DNA of 64,000 nt, from assembly GCA_041060555.1 (NCBI GenBank), contig JBEUDS010000002.1. One strand, written 5' to 3'. The notes beneath the pieces are model-generated. The model was not told the origin of the DNA and did not search any database. It worked only from the letters and a program-made list of their open reading frames with translations. Position 1 is the stretch's first letter. The number at the start of each line of letters is the position of its first letter. Shown here piece after piece: positions 54,863 to 63,248 of this stretch. Source of the stretch: CAUJIW01 sp963205175 (GTDB taxonomy: Bacteria > Pseudomonadota > Alphaproteobacteria > Sphingomonadales > Sphingomonadaceae). The position numbers were made by a program, and so were the translations under genes.

Positions 54863-55411
54863 TCACTCCGCATAGGGCGGCGGCGTCGGCATATCGCGGA
54901 ACTCCTTGCGGACCATGCGCTTGCGCATGTCCGGCCGGATCTCCCGCAAGCCCTTGGCGAATATCTGTCGGTCCGCCGGGCTCAGCTTCTTGAAGGTGTC
55001 CAGCATGGCCTGCTGACGGCGGGTCTGCATGGCGGTGGACAGCTGGCGTTCGCGCATGAACGCGGCGTCGAGCGCCTTGGCGTCCAGCCTGGGTGCGCTG
55101 ATGAGGTCGAGAATCTGCTCGCGCACCGTATCCAGCGCCCGGCGTTCCTTCTCGTCCGGCATGCCCTTGCGGAAGGAATCGGCGAGGATCTTGCGTCCCG
55201 CCGGGCTCAGCCGGCTGATGATCATCCGGTCCATCGCCGGGTCCGGCCCGCCAAGGCCACCCGGGCCGCCGGGTCCGCCCGGGCCGCGATCGCCCATCGG
55301 CGGCGGGCCATCCTGGGTTTCGGCCCCCGCCGGACCGGCGACCACCGAGGCCAGGGTGAGGGCCAGAACGCTCGTGCGAGCAAAGGTCTGCAGTAACGTC
55401 TTCACATCCAT
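54863..55411 (-). CDS. CpxP/ZraP/CnrX-like periplasmic protein
   Basis: This protein of about 182 residues has a signal peptide (about 1-30, ending GPAGA), a Gly/Pro-rich linker (about 36-58) and an all-alpha domain (about 60-175) with LSPAGRKILADSFRKGM and RRQQAMLDTFKKLSPADRQIF, like the LTxxQ-related repeats of CpxP/Spy and heavy-metal sensor proteins. It overlaps the end of the anti-sigma gene by ten bases and is third in the operon. It may act as the periplasmic sensor of this sigma system. An ATG at 55423 is an alternative start. Confidence 0.8.
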   Translation of the reverse strand: MDVKTLLQTFARTSVLALTLASVVAGPAGAETQDGPPPMGDRGPGGPGGPGGLGGPDPAMDRMIISRLSPAGRKILADSFRKGMPDEKERRALDTVREQILDLISAPRLDAKALDAAFMRERQLSTAMQTRRQQAMLDTFKKLSPADRQIFAKGLREIRPDMRKRMVRKEFRDMPTPPPYAE

Positions 55412-55860
55412 CCTTCCGACCATCCTTCGGACTGTTCGGTCGAGAACACCATCGACAGGGCCGCCTCATCGGTCAGCGTCACCGGCGTCGCCTGGCGCGG
55501 CGGCGCGATCAGCAGCACGGCGGCAATGCTGGCGGCCACGGCGAGCATGGCGCCGCCGGTCAGCCAGTAACGCTGGCGGAACGTCGTCGCCCACGAGGTC
55601 GACGAGGCTGCCGGGGCGTTGACGGGTACCGCCGGCAGCGCCTCGACCCGGGCCAGCAATGCCTCGATCCGGGTCGGGTCGGCCTTCATCACCGGCCAGT
55701 CGGACAGGGCGGCGTCCAGCCAGGCCTCGTCGGCGCGGCGGACCGCCAGGGCGGTATCGTCTCCCAGTGCGCGGGCCGCCGCGGCCTCCTCGGCGGGCCA
55801 ACGGGTGAGGTCGGCGCCGAAGGTCGCCAGGCATTCGTCGATGCGTGTCCGATCCGTCAT
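55402..55860 (-). CDS. Probable membrane anti-sigma factor
   Basis: This 152-residue protein has a cytoplasmic N-terminal region (about 1-98, including DECLATFGADLTRWPAEEAAAARAL), one membrane helix (about 99-119, YWLTGGAMLAVAASIAAVLLIA) and a short periplasmic tail. It starts within the sigma gene stop (ATGA), the normal arrangement for an anti-sigma. The sigma-binding assignment is from context and topology; it has no clear zinc-binding HxxxCxxC motif. Confidence 0.75.
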   Translation of the reverse strand: MTDRTRIDECLATFGADLTRWPAEEAAAARALGDDTALAVRRADEAWLDAALSDWPVMKADPTRIEALLARVEALPAVPVNAPAASSTSWATTFRQRYWLTGGAMLAVAASIAAVLLIAPPRQATPVTLTDEAALSMVFSTEQSEGWSEGWM

Positions 55861-56429
55861 ACTGACATCTCTCCCCGTAACGGCTCCAGTGCCTGCCGAA
55901 GGCCGGCCCGTCCGCGCGACAGCAGTGATTCTACCGCCTTCACATTCAATTCCAACATCTCCGCCACTTCCAGCATGCTGTGCCCTTCGCCGTAAAACAG
56001 CGCAAGCACGGCCCGCTGCCGCGGCGGCAACTGGTCCATGGCCGCCGCCACGGTGGCACCGCGACTGGCGGCCATGGCGGCATCCTCGGGGGTTGGGCCG
56101 TCGTCGGCCATTTCCCCCACCACGTCGAGCGCCTCCACCGGCTTCAGCGCCCGGCGCCGGTCCAGGCAGTGATTGACCACCACGCGCCCGATCCAGGCCT
56201 TGAAGGTGCCGCGACTGGCGTCGTAGCGGTCGGAGGCCCGCCACAGCTTGAGGAAGGTCTCCTGCACGGCGTCTTCCGCTTCCTCGCGCGTACCCAGCAC
56301 GCGGCCGGCAATCCGCAGCGCCATGGGGTAATGGCGCTCGACCAGCAGCCGATAGGCCGCCTGATCGCCGGCCTTCACCTGCTCGACTAGCGTCGCGTCG
56401 CTCAACCAGCTCTCATCCATGCCCGGCAT
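55857..56429 (-). CDS. ECF sigma-70 factor
   Basis: This 190-residue extracytoplasmic-function sigma factor has region 2 (VQETFLKLWRASDRYDASRGTFKAWIGRVVVNHCLD) and region 4 (LPPRQRAVLALFYGEGHSMLEVAEMLELNVKAVESLLSRGR). It heads an operon with an anti-sigma and a CpxP-like protein, the layout of CnrH-CnrY-CnrX and related envelope or metal-stress systems. GGAG lies three bases before the ATG. Its own promoter probably lies in the 179-bp gap up to korB. Confidence 0.92.
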   Translation of the reverse strand: MPGMDESWLSDATLVEQVKAGDQAAYRLLVERHYPMALRIAGRVLGTREEAEDAVQETFLKLWRASDRYDASRGTFKAWIGRVVVNHCLDRRRALKPVEALDVVGEMADDGPTPEDAAMAASRGATVAAAMDQLPPRQRAVLALFYGEGHSMLEVAEMLELNVKAVESLLSRGRAGLRQALEPLRGEMSV

Positions 56430-56544
56430 AGGCTCCTATCATGCCTTACGCGGCCGGGAACGCCAGTCCTTCGCCGGCCGACCACGGATGAGATGAACGC
56501 CCTGCCGATGTGACGCCGGTGACATGATCGAGAGCCGGCACAAC

Positions 56545-56577
56545 GCAAGAGGGGAGAGGCGAGCGGCCTCTCCCCTC
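56545..56577 (-). terminator. Hairpin after korB
   Basis: GAGGGGAGAGGC and GCCTCTCCCCTC form a perfect 12-bp stem with a five-base loop, 30 bases past the korB stop. On the minus strand TTGCGTT follows, a weak T-tract. Confidence 0.7.
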
Positions 56578-56608
56578 CGGGATGCGGGTGGTCGGAAGAC
56601 CCGGTGCC

Positions 56609-57637
56609 TCAGGCGACCGTCCAGGTCTGGCCCTGGCGCAGCAGCGCGTCGAAGTCCGGCTTGGCCGGTTTCTTGGCCAGCACGGCGACGGTCTGGGCCT
56701 CCACCGCGTCGTCGTAGGTCGGCGCGGGGTCGCAGTAGATGACGCCCAGCGCCACCGGGAAGCCGGGGAAGGGCATTTCGATCAGCATGTAGGCGACCGA
56801 CTTGTTGGTCTCGTCGTGGACCAGGATGTCGCCCTCGGTGATGCCGTTCTCGCCGATGGTCACCACCTCCAGCCGCTGGGTGTCGCGGTTGAGGATCAGG
56901 CCCTTGTTCTTCTCCTTGCCCCAGATCATCGGCTTGCCGTGTTCCAGCAGCAGCTGGGCATCCGCCGCGTTGGCCTTGGCGGTGAACGGCTCGTAGACGG
57001 CGTCGTTGTAGACGATGCAGTTCTGGTAGATTTCGACGAACGAGGCGCCCTTGTGCTCATAGGCGCGGCGGAACACCACCGGCATGTGCGCCTGCGCGGT
57101 GTCGATGGTGCGGGCCACGAACCGCCCGCCGGACCCCAGCGCGAACGAGCCCGGCTTCACCGGCCGGTCGACCGAGCCGAACGGCGTCGACGGCGACCGG
57201 GTGCCGACCCGGCTGGTGGGCGAGTACTGGCCCTTGGTGAGGCCGTAGATCTCGTTGTTGAACAGCAGGATGTTGAGATCCACGTTGCGACGGATGGCGT
57301 GCATGGTGTGGTTGCCGCCGATCGACAGCGCGTCGCCGTCGCCGGTGATCACCCACACGTCGAGCGCCGGATTGGCGAGCTTGAGGCCCGTGGCGAACGC
57401 TGGCGCGCGGCCGTGGATCGTGTGGAAGCCGTAGGTCGCCATATAGTAGGGGAAGCGGCTGGAGCAGCCGATGCCGGAGACGAACACGGTGTTGGCCGGG
57501 TCGGCGCCCAGCTCGGGCAGCGTGCGCTGCATGCACTTCAGGATCGCGTAGTCGCCGCAGCCCGGGCACCAGCGCACCTCCTGGTCGGAGGCGAAGTCGG
57601 CCGGGGTGAGCTTCTTCAGTTCAGTGACGTCGTTCAT
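56609..57637 (-). CDS. korB: 2-oxoglutarate:ferredoxin oxidoreductase beta subunit
   Basis: This 342-residue beta subunit binds thiamine diphosphate and a [4Fe-4S] cluster: WCPGCGDY at Cys24/Cys27, FVSGIGCSSRF and the TPP motif GDGDALSIGGNH. With KorA, encoded 14 bases upstream, it forms an oxidoreductase converting a 2-oxoacid and CoA to acyl-CoA with ferredoxin reduction. 2-Oxoglutarate is the likely substrate by family resemblance, but pyruvate or others cannot be excluded from sequence alone. Confidence 0.92.
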   Translation of the reverse strand: MNDVTELKKLTPADFASDQEVRWCPGCGDYAILKCMQRTLPELGADPANTVFVSGIGCSSRFPYYMATYGFHTIHGRAPAFATGLKLANPALDVWVITGDGDALSIGGNHTMHAIRRNVDLNILLFNNEIYGLTKGQYSPTSRVGTRSPSTPFGSVDRPVKPGSFALGSGGRFVARTIDTAQAHMPVVFRRAYEHKGASFVEIYQNCIVYNDAVYEPFTAKANAADAQLLLEHGKPMIWGKEKNKGLILNRDTQRLEVVTIGENGITEGDILVHDETNKSVAYMLIEMPFPGFPVALGVIYCDPAPTYDDAVEAQTVAVLAKKPAKPDFDALLRQGQTWTVA

Positions 57638-57651
57638 TGTCTCTCTCCCGC

Positions 57652-59532
57652 TCAGGCGTTCAGCAGGGCGTCGATCGCCGCTTCGATCTCGCTGATCTTG
57701 AACGGCTGGCCGGTGACCTTGTTGAGCGGCCGGGCGTCGACCAGATACTGATCGCGCAGCACGGTCTTGAGCTGGCCGGTGTTCATCTCCGGCACCAGGA
57801 TTTTCTTGTAGCCCTTCAGCAGCTCGCCAAGGTTCTTCGGGAACGGCCAGATGTAGCGCAGGTGGATGTGGCTGACCTTGAGGCCGCGAGCGCGGGCGCG
57901 CCGCACGGCCTGGATGATCGGGCCATAGGTCGAGCCCCAGCCGACCACCGCCAGATCGCCGGTCTCCTCGCCCAGGGTGACATCCTGGTCGGGGATGTGG
58001 TTGGCGATCCCCAGTACCTTGTTGGCGCGGGTGTCGGTCATCTTCTGGTGGTTGGCGGACTCGTAGGAGATGTCGCCGGTATCATAGCCCTTCTCGATGC
58101 CGCCGATGCGGTGCATCAGCCCGGATGTGCCGGGTTTGATCCAGATGCGCTTGAGCGTCTCGGGGTCACGGGCGTAGGGATTGAGCTTCTCGCCTTCCGC
58201 CGGCGGGGTCTCGCGGAAGCTGACCGGGAACGGTGCGTAGTCCTTGATCGACGGTACCTTCCACGGCTCGGCGGCGTTGGCGATGTAGCCGTCGGTGAGC
58301 AGCATGACCGGTGTCATGAACTGCACAGCCAGCCGGCACGCTTCAATGGCGACCTCGAAGCAGTCGGACGCCGAACGGGAGGCGATAACCGGCATTGGCG
58401 CGTCGCCGTTACGGCCATAGACTGCCTGGTAGAGGTCGGATTGCTCCGTCTTCGTCGGCAGGCCAGTGGAGGGGCCACCGCGCTGCGAGTTGACGACGAC
58501 AAGCGGCAGCTCGGTCATGATGGCCAGACCCAGCGCCTCGCCCTTGAGTGCGATGCCGGGGCCGGACGACGAGGTAACGCCCAGATGGCCGCCGTAGGAA
58601 GCGCCGATGGCCGAGCAGATGGCGGCGATTTCGTCTTCCGCCTGGAAGGTGGTGACGTTGAACTCGCGGTACTTGGCCAGCGAGTGCAGCAGCGGCGAGG
58701 CCGGCGTGATCGGGTAGGAGCCGAAGAACATCGGCAGGTTGGCCAGTTGCGCGCCGGCGACCAGGCCGAGCGCCAGCGACTCGGCGCCGGTGACGGTGCG
58801 GTAGAGGCCGGGTGCCGACTTCACCGGATCGACGTGGAACCTGTGCAGGCTGTGGCCGATTTCGGCGGTCTCGCCGAAGGCATGACCAGCATCGAGCGCC
58901 GCGATGTTGGCGTCCGCCAGCACCGGGTTCTTGGTGAACTTGGCCTTCAACCAGTCAACCAGCGGGGTGCGGTCGCGGTCGAACATCCACAGCGCCAGAC
59001 CCAGCGTCCACATGTTCTTGCAGCGGATCGCCTCCTTGTTGCCAAGCCCGAACGGCTTGACCGCGTCGACGGTGAGCTGGGTGATGTTGAACGACAGCAG
59101 CTGGTAGCTCGCCAGGCTGCTGTCTTCCAGCGGGTTGGCAGCGTAGCCGGCCTTGGCGAGGTTGCGGGCGTTGAACTCGCCGCTGTCGGCGATGATCATG
59201 CCGCCCTTGCGCAGCGCGCCGAGGTTAACCTTGAGCGCCGCCGGGTTCATCGCCACCAGCACGTCGATCTCGTCGCCCGAGGTCTCGATGTCGCCCGAGC
59301 CGAAGTTGATCTGGAAGGACGACACACCGAACAGGGTGCCGGTGGGCGCCCGGATTTCGGCCGGGAAGTCCGGGAAGGTCGCGAGATCGTTGCCGGTCAG
59401 CGCGGTGGACAGGGTGAACTGCCCGCCGGTCAGCTGCATGCCGTCGCCGGAGTCGCCTGCGAAACGAACGACGATCGAGTCCGGGTGCTCAACCGTGTCG
59501 CGGTCGGTGATGTCTTTCAGTGCCGTTGCCAT
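57652..59532 (-). CDS. korA: 2-oxoglutarate:ferredoxin oxidoreductase alpha subunit (gamma-alpha fusion)
   Basis: This 626-residue subunit fuses the gamma domain (about 20-200; VVRFAGDSGDGMQLTGGQF, FPAEIRAPTGT) to the alpha domain (about 215-626; FFGSYPITPASPLLHSLAKY, AICSAIGASYGGHLGVTSSSGPG, VVVNSQRGGPSTGLPTKTEQSDL). It works with KorB in ferredoxin-linked oxidation of a 2-oxoacid. The ATG at 59532 has GAGG five bases upstream. The pair forms a simple korA-korB operon. Confidence 0.93.
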   Translation of the reverse strand: MATALKDITDRDTVEHPDSIVVRFAGDSGDGMQLTGGQFTLSTALTGNDLATFPDFPAEIRAPTGTLFGVSSFQINFGSGDIETSGDEIDVLVAMNPAALKVNLGALRKGGMIIADSGEFNARNLAKAGYAANPLEDSSLASYQLLSFNITQLTVDAVKPFGLGNKEAIRCKNMWTLGLALWMFDRDRTPLVDWLKAKFTKNPVLADANIAALDAGHAFGETAEIGHSLHRFHVDPVKSAPGLYRTVTGAESLALGLVAGAQLANLPMFFGSYPITPASPLLHSLAKYREFNVTTFQAEDEIAAICSAIGASYGGHLGVTSSSGPGIALKGEALGLAIMTELPLVVVNSQRGGPSTGLPTKTEQSDLYQAVYGRNGDAPMPVIASRSASDCFEVAIEACRLAVQFMTPVMLLTDGYIANAAEPWKVPSIKDYAPFPVSFRETPPAEGEKLNPYARDPETLKRIWIKPGTSGLMHRIGGIEKGYDTGDISYESANHQKMTDTRANKVLGIANHIPDQDVTLGEETGDLAVVGWGSTYGPIIQAVRRARARGLKVSHIHLRYIWPFPKNLGELLKGYKKILVPEMNTGQLKTVLRDQYLVDARPLNKVTGQPFKISEIEAAIDALLNA

Positions 59533-59688
59533 GCGCGCCTCTTCATACACCCTGTTCGGGTTTGTGCGTCATTTCGTACGATCTCTCCAGTACGCCTTCC
59601 CTATGGTCTGACGGGCCGTCCCGCAAACAAGAATTGCTGTGCCCCCCGACAAGGCCAAATTGTCGAAAGGGCCGGGGCGCCGCCGGCG

Positions 59689-60615
59689 TTACTCTCCTGC
59701 CTGCCGGGTTCGCCAGCAGTCCGCAATGGCTCTAATCGTCGCGGCATGGCGGGCCGCCACCGCGCCGACATCGTCGCTGTAGCCGCCGCCCATCACCGTA
59801 CATAGCGGCACCTCTGCGGCCAGCACCGTCTCGGCCACCAGCCGGTCGCGCGCCGCGATGCCCGCATCGCTCAGGGCCAGCCGACCCAGGCGGTCCGCCG
59901 CGTGAACATCGACTCCGGCGTTGTAGAACACCAGATCCGGCCGATGACGTGACAGCAGCGTCGGAAGGGCCTCGGCAAGGCGATCGAGATAGGCCTGATC
60001 GCCGGTGCCGGGTGGCAGGCCGATGTCGAGGTCGCTGACCGCCTTGCGCACCGGGAAGTTGGCCTCGCAATGCATGGAGAAAGTGAAGACACGCGGCTCG
60101 GCGGCAAACATTGCGGCGGTGCCGTCGCCCTGGTGGACGTCGAGGTCCACCACCAGCACGCGGGCGACCGCGCCGTCGTCCAGCAGTGTTCGGGCGGCGA
60201 TGCCGACATCGTTGAACACGCAGAAGCCGGCGCCGAAACCGGGGTGGGCGTGGTGGCTGCCGCCGGCGGTGTTGGAGGCCACACCCAGGGCGAGTGCCAG
60301 CCGCGCGGCCGCCAGCGTGCCGCCCGAGGCATGGCGGGCACGGGTCAGCACCCGCTGGGTGACGGGAAAGCCGATGCGCCGCTCCATGTCAGCGGGCACG
60401 GCGAGCCTGAACACCTGATCGACATAGGCGGCTTCGTGGGCGCGCGCCACCGTGTCGCGGTCCAGCGCGGGAGCGTCGTGCCAGACGAACAGGCCAGCAG
60501 TGTCGTCGGCGCTCAACGCCGCCACCACCGCCTCGTATTTCGACATCGGGAAGCGATGGCCGGCGGGCAGCGGCGCCACATAGTCGGGATGATGGACGAC
60601 GGGGTAGGCGGTCAT
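59689..60615 (-). CDS. Histone-deacetylase-family amidohydrolase
   Basis: This 308-residue protein of the HDAC/acetoin-utilisation superfamily has AHPGFGAGFCVFNDVGIAA, the zinc-binding DLDVHQGDGTAAMF and the later VFYNAGVDVHAADRLGRL and MGGGYSDD motifs. Bacterial members deacetylate polyamines or other amides, or have unknown targets. The ATG at 60615 begins at MTAYPVVHHPDY, the conserved N-terminus; the longer frame upstream lacks similarity. It is divergent from the esterase gene. Confidence 0.9.
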   Translation of the reverse strand: MTAYPVVHHPDYVAPLPAGHRFPMSKYEAVVAALSADDTAGLFVWHDAPALDRDTVARAHEAAYVDQVFRLAVPADMERRIGFPVTQRVLTRARHASGGTLAAARLALALGVASNTAGGSHHAHPGFGAGFCVFNDVGIAARTLLDDGAVARVLVVDLDVHQGDGTAAMFAAEPRVFTFSMHCEANFPVRKAVSDLDIGLPPGTGDQAYLDRLAEALPTLLSRHRPDLVFYNAGVDVHAADRLGRLALSDAGIAARDRLVAETVLAAEVPLCTVMGGGYSDDVGAVAARHAATIRAIADCWRTRQAGE

Positions 60616-60778
60616 GCCTACCATATCGGGCGCGACCAGGCCTGCGTCCAGTGGCCGGTTCGGGTGATGTGACAGTGGCGATCGGGACTTCCTCGAAATC
60701 ACCGCTTGCCGCCCTTGTCGTGGCTCCGCATGATGCCTGGAACAGGCCAGGGTGCCTGGCATGACGGGGGAGGACAGA

Positions 60779-61717
60779 ATGATCGTTTTGCCGGATACGC
60801 GCATGCTGCTCGATCAGCTCAAGGCGATGGCGGGGCCGAAGATCCGCGACCTGCCGGCTGATATGGCGCGCCAGATGTACCGCGCCATGGGCCAGCTCAC
60901 CGAGCGGCCGGCGCCGACGCTGGCGTCGATCAGCGATGTCAAGGTGCCCACCGAGGCCGGCCCGGTGCCGGCCCGTCTCTACGTGCCGCTGGGTGCCGAC
61001 AGGCCATCGCCGCTGCTGATCTTTTTCCATGGCGGCGGCTGGGTGATCGGTGACCTGGAGAGCCACCACAGCCTGTGCGCCGAGATCGCCCAGCAGATGG
61101 GGTTGCGGCTGCTGTCGGTCGACTATCGCCTGGCGCCGGAGCACAGCTTTCCGGCCGCCCACGACGACTGCCTGGCGGTGGCCCGCTGGGTCGCCACCAG
61201 CCCCAAGGTGCTGGGGGCGGCCGTCGAGGGCCTGGTGCTGGCCGGTGACAGCGCCGGCGGCAACCTGGCCGCGGCGGTCTCGCTGCTGTTGCGTGGCGAC
61301 GCCAGCGCGCGGGTACGGGCCCAGTTCCTGATCTACCCGGCGGTGGACATGGTGGAGGAGTGGGGCTCGATGGCCGCCTTCGCCGAGGGCTTCCTGCTGG
61401 AGAAGGGCGACATGGACTATTTCGCCGCCTCCTACCTGCCCAAGGGCGAGGCGCGCGCCGATGTGCGGGTGTCGCCGCTGCGGGCGGACGATTTCGCCGG
61501 TCTGCCGCCCACCGTGCTGTTCGTCGCCGGGCTCGATCCGCTGCGCGACCAGGGCCGGGCCTATGGCGAGAAGCTCAAGGCCGCCGGCGTGCCGCTGCGC
61601 TACCACGAGGCGGACGGGCAGATTCACGGCTGCTTCAACATGCGCCTGGCCATTGCCTCGGCACAGACCCAGTTGACAGCCTGCCTGGGGGACCTCAAAG
61701 CCCTGCTGCATGGCTGA
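60779..61717 (+). CDS. HSL-family esterase
   Basis: This 312-residue hormone-sensitive-lipase-type alpha/beta hydrolase has the oxyanion motif HGGGW (84-88), the nucleophile Ser158 in GDSAGG, and the late catalytic Asp (GLDPLRDQG) and His (DGQIHGCF). It hydrolyses short acyl esters in the cytosol; no signal peptide. GGAGG lies five bases before the ATG at 60779; an ATG at 60761 is possible. It overlaps rppH by eight bases. Confidence 0.92.
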   Translation: MIVLPDTRMLLDQLKAMAGPKIRDLPADMARQMYRAMGQLTERPAPTLASISDVKVPTEAGPVPARLYVPLGADRPSPLLIFFHGGGWVIGDLESHHSLCAEIAQQMGLRLLSVDYRLAPEHSFPAAHDDCLAVARWVATSPKVLGAAVEGLVLAGDSAGGNLAAAVSLLLRGDASARVRAQFLIYPAVDMVEEWGSMAAFAEGFLLEKGDMDYFAASYLPKGEARADVRVSPLRADDFAGLPPTVLFVAGLDPLRDQGRAYGEKLKAAGVPLRYHEADGQIHGCFNMRLAIASAQTQLTACLGDLKALLHG

Positions 61718-62192
61718 TTTCGCGCATCTTCCCTACCGGCCCTGCGTCGGCGTCATGTTGCTGGACGCCGACGACCGGGTGTTCGTCGCCCAGCGGATCG
61801 ATACCCAGGTCGAGGCCTGGCAGATGCCCCAGGGCGGCATCGACGACGGCGAGGACCCGCTGGCGACGGCGTTTCGCGAGCTGGAGGAGGAGATCGGCAC
61901 CGCCCACGCCGAACTGATCGCCGAGTCGCGCGACTGGCTGACCTACGACTTGCCGCCCGAGCTGGTGGGCAAGGTGTGGAAGGGCCGGTATCGCGGCCAG
62001 AAGCAGAAGTGGTTCGCCATGCGCTTCCTCGGCACGGACGCCGACATCAACCTCGACACCGCCCATCCCGAGTTCAACGCCTGGCGGTGGGAACGGCTGG
62101 AGCGGCTGCCGGAGATCATCGTGCCGTTCAAGCGCCGGCTCTATGAAGAGATCGTCGCCGAGTTCGCGCCGGTGCTGGCGGCGCGGGGCTGA
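61710..62192 (+). CDS. rppH: RNA pyrophosphohydrolase
   Basis: RppH (160 residues) removes pyrophosphate from the 5' end of mRNAs, which starts RNase E-dependent decay, and can act on dinucleoside polyphosphates. The NUDIX box GGIDDGEDPLATAFRELEEEIG is canonical, and YRPCVGVMLLDAD and PEFNAWRW are the RppH/NudH-type flanks. The length suits the family. It overlaps the esterase gene by eight bases. Confidence 0.94.
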   Translation: MADFAHLPYRPCVGVMLLDADDRVFVAQRIDTQVEAWQMPQGGIDDGEDPLATAFRELEEEIGTAHAELIAESRDWLTYDLPPELVGKVWKGRYRGQKQKWFAMRFLGTDADINLDTAHPEFNAWRWERLERLPEIIVPFKRRLYEEIVAEFAPVLAARG

Positions 62193-62205
62193 CGGACGCG
62201 CCGGT

Positions 62206-62703
62206 TTAGAGCGGCCGGATGTCGCTGTCGGCGTTGATCTCGATGAGCTCGAACACGTTGCCGAAGAAATCCCGCCCGTAGGTCGCGATGAAGCCGGTCT
62301 TGCGGCCCTCGGCGTCGACGTCGCCGCCCTGGGGCGGGGTGTGGAAGCGGATGCCGGCCTCGACCAGCCGGGCGTATACCGCCTGGATGTCGGCGACCTG
62401 CAGGCAGATGTGGGTATAGCCGTAGAGGTTGACCGGCCGGTCCGGCGCCTGGGCCGGCGAGCGCGGCGTGAGATACTCGAACACCTCGATGTAGGTATTG
62501 CCCAGCCGGGCGAGGAACACCCGTGCCGCGCTGTCCGGCAGGCCGACGATGGCGTTGATCATCGCGTTGCCTTCGCCCCAGTCCAGCGTCGACACCTCGG
62601 TGGCTCCCAGCAGGTCGATGTAGAAGCGGCGGGCGATGGCGAGATCGGGCACCGACACCGCGACGTGATGCATCCCCTGAAACAGTGCCGCCGATTGCGC
62701 CAT
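62206..62703 (-). CDS. VOC (glyoxalase-type) family protein
   Basis: This 165-residue vicinal-oxygen-chelate protein begins with MHHVAVSVPDLAIARRFYIDLLG, ends YGRDFFGNVFELIEIN and has two paired betaalphabetabetabeta units. Metal-ligand candidates are the His in HHVAVSV, the Glu in YIEVFEY, His in THICLQV and Glu in FELIEIN. Family activities include glyoxalase, dioxygenase and epimerase; the substrate is unknown. It converges on rppH. Confidence 0.88.
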   Translation of the reverse strand: MAQSAALFQGMHHVAVSVPDLAIARRFYIDLLGATEVSTLDWGEGNAMINAIVGLPDSAARVFLARLGNTYIEVFEYLTPRSPAQAPDRPVNLYGYTHICLQVADIQAVYARLVEAGIRFHTPPQGGDVDAEGRKTGFIATYGRDFFGNVFELIEINADSDIRPL

Positions 62704-62857
62704 GGCCGTGCTCTCCCCCCCTCATGATGCGGCCTTGAGGCCGACTGCTTGACGGCCACTCTAGGTCGTGGGGGCAGGGGTGGCAGCCTCAAAAGTGACA
62801 GGCTGCGGCACGCACGGTGGCGGCGACGATTCGGCTGGGTGAGGGATGAGTGGGGGA

Positions 62858-62932
<75 letters not shown>

Positions 62933-63035
62933 CCGCATCGGGGCGCGGCGTCTGAACGCCGCGAGGTGCGCGGTCTATTGCCGGGCGCGCCGTCTCTTGT
63001 CAAGAAAGGCCGTCAGGAAAACGGACACGATCAGC

Positions 63036-63248
63036 ATGAACAAGCCCCAGACCCCCGACGATCCGCGCCGCAGCCGGTTGGCCGAGGCCCTGCGCGCCAA
63101 CCTGCGCCGCCGCAAGGAGCAGGGGCGTGGCCGAGATGCCGGCGCCCCTGCTGATGAGGCGGGCGATCAGGACGCCGGCGCCGCCAGTGCCCGCTCGATC
63201 GCCGAGGTGACCTCCGGCGATTCGGGGGTCACCCGCGAGTTGAAGTAG
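63036..63248 (+). CDS. Small conserved Arg/Ala-rich protein
   Basis: This 70-residue charged protein begins MNKPQTPDDPRRSRLAEALRANLRRRKEQ, with the remainder Gly/Ala/Asp-rich. Small basic proteins with this RLAEALRANL-RRKxQ opening occur widely in alphaproteobacteria with no assigned function. Its last 82 bases overlap the 3' end of the convergent peroxidase gene. The first ~30 residues look conserved; the tail may not be. Ribosome site is weak. Confidence 0.65.
   Translation: MNKPQTPDDPRRSRLAEALRANLRRRKEQGRGRDAGAPADEAGDQDAGAASARSIAEVTSGDSGVTRELK

Noticed and set aside
57637..59805. A 722-codon plus-strand open frame
   Set aside because: Antisense to korA; composition is that of a shadow frame in GC-rich DNA.
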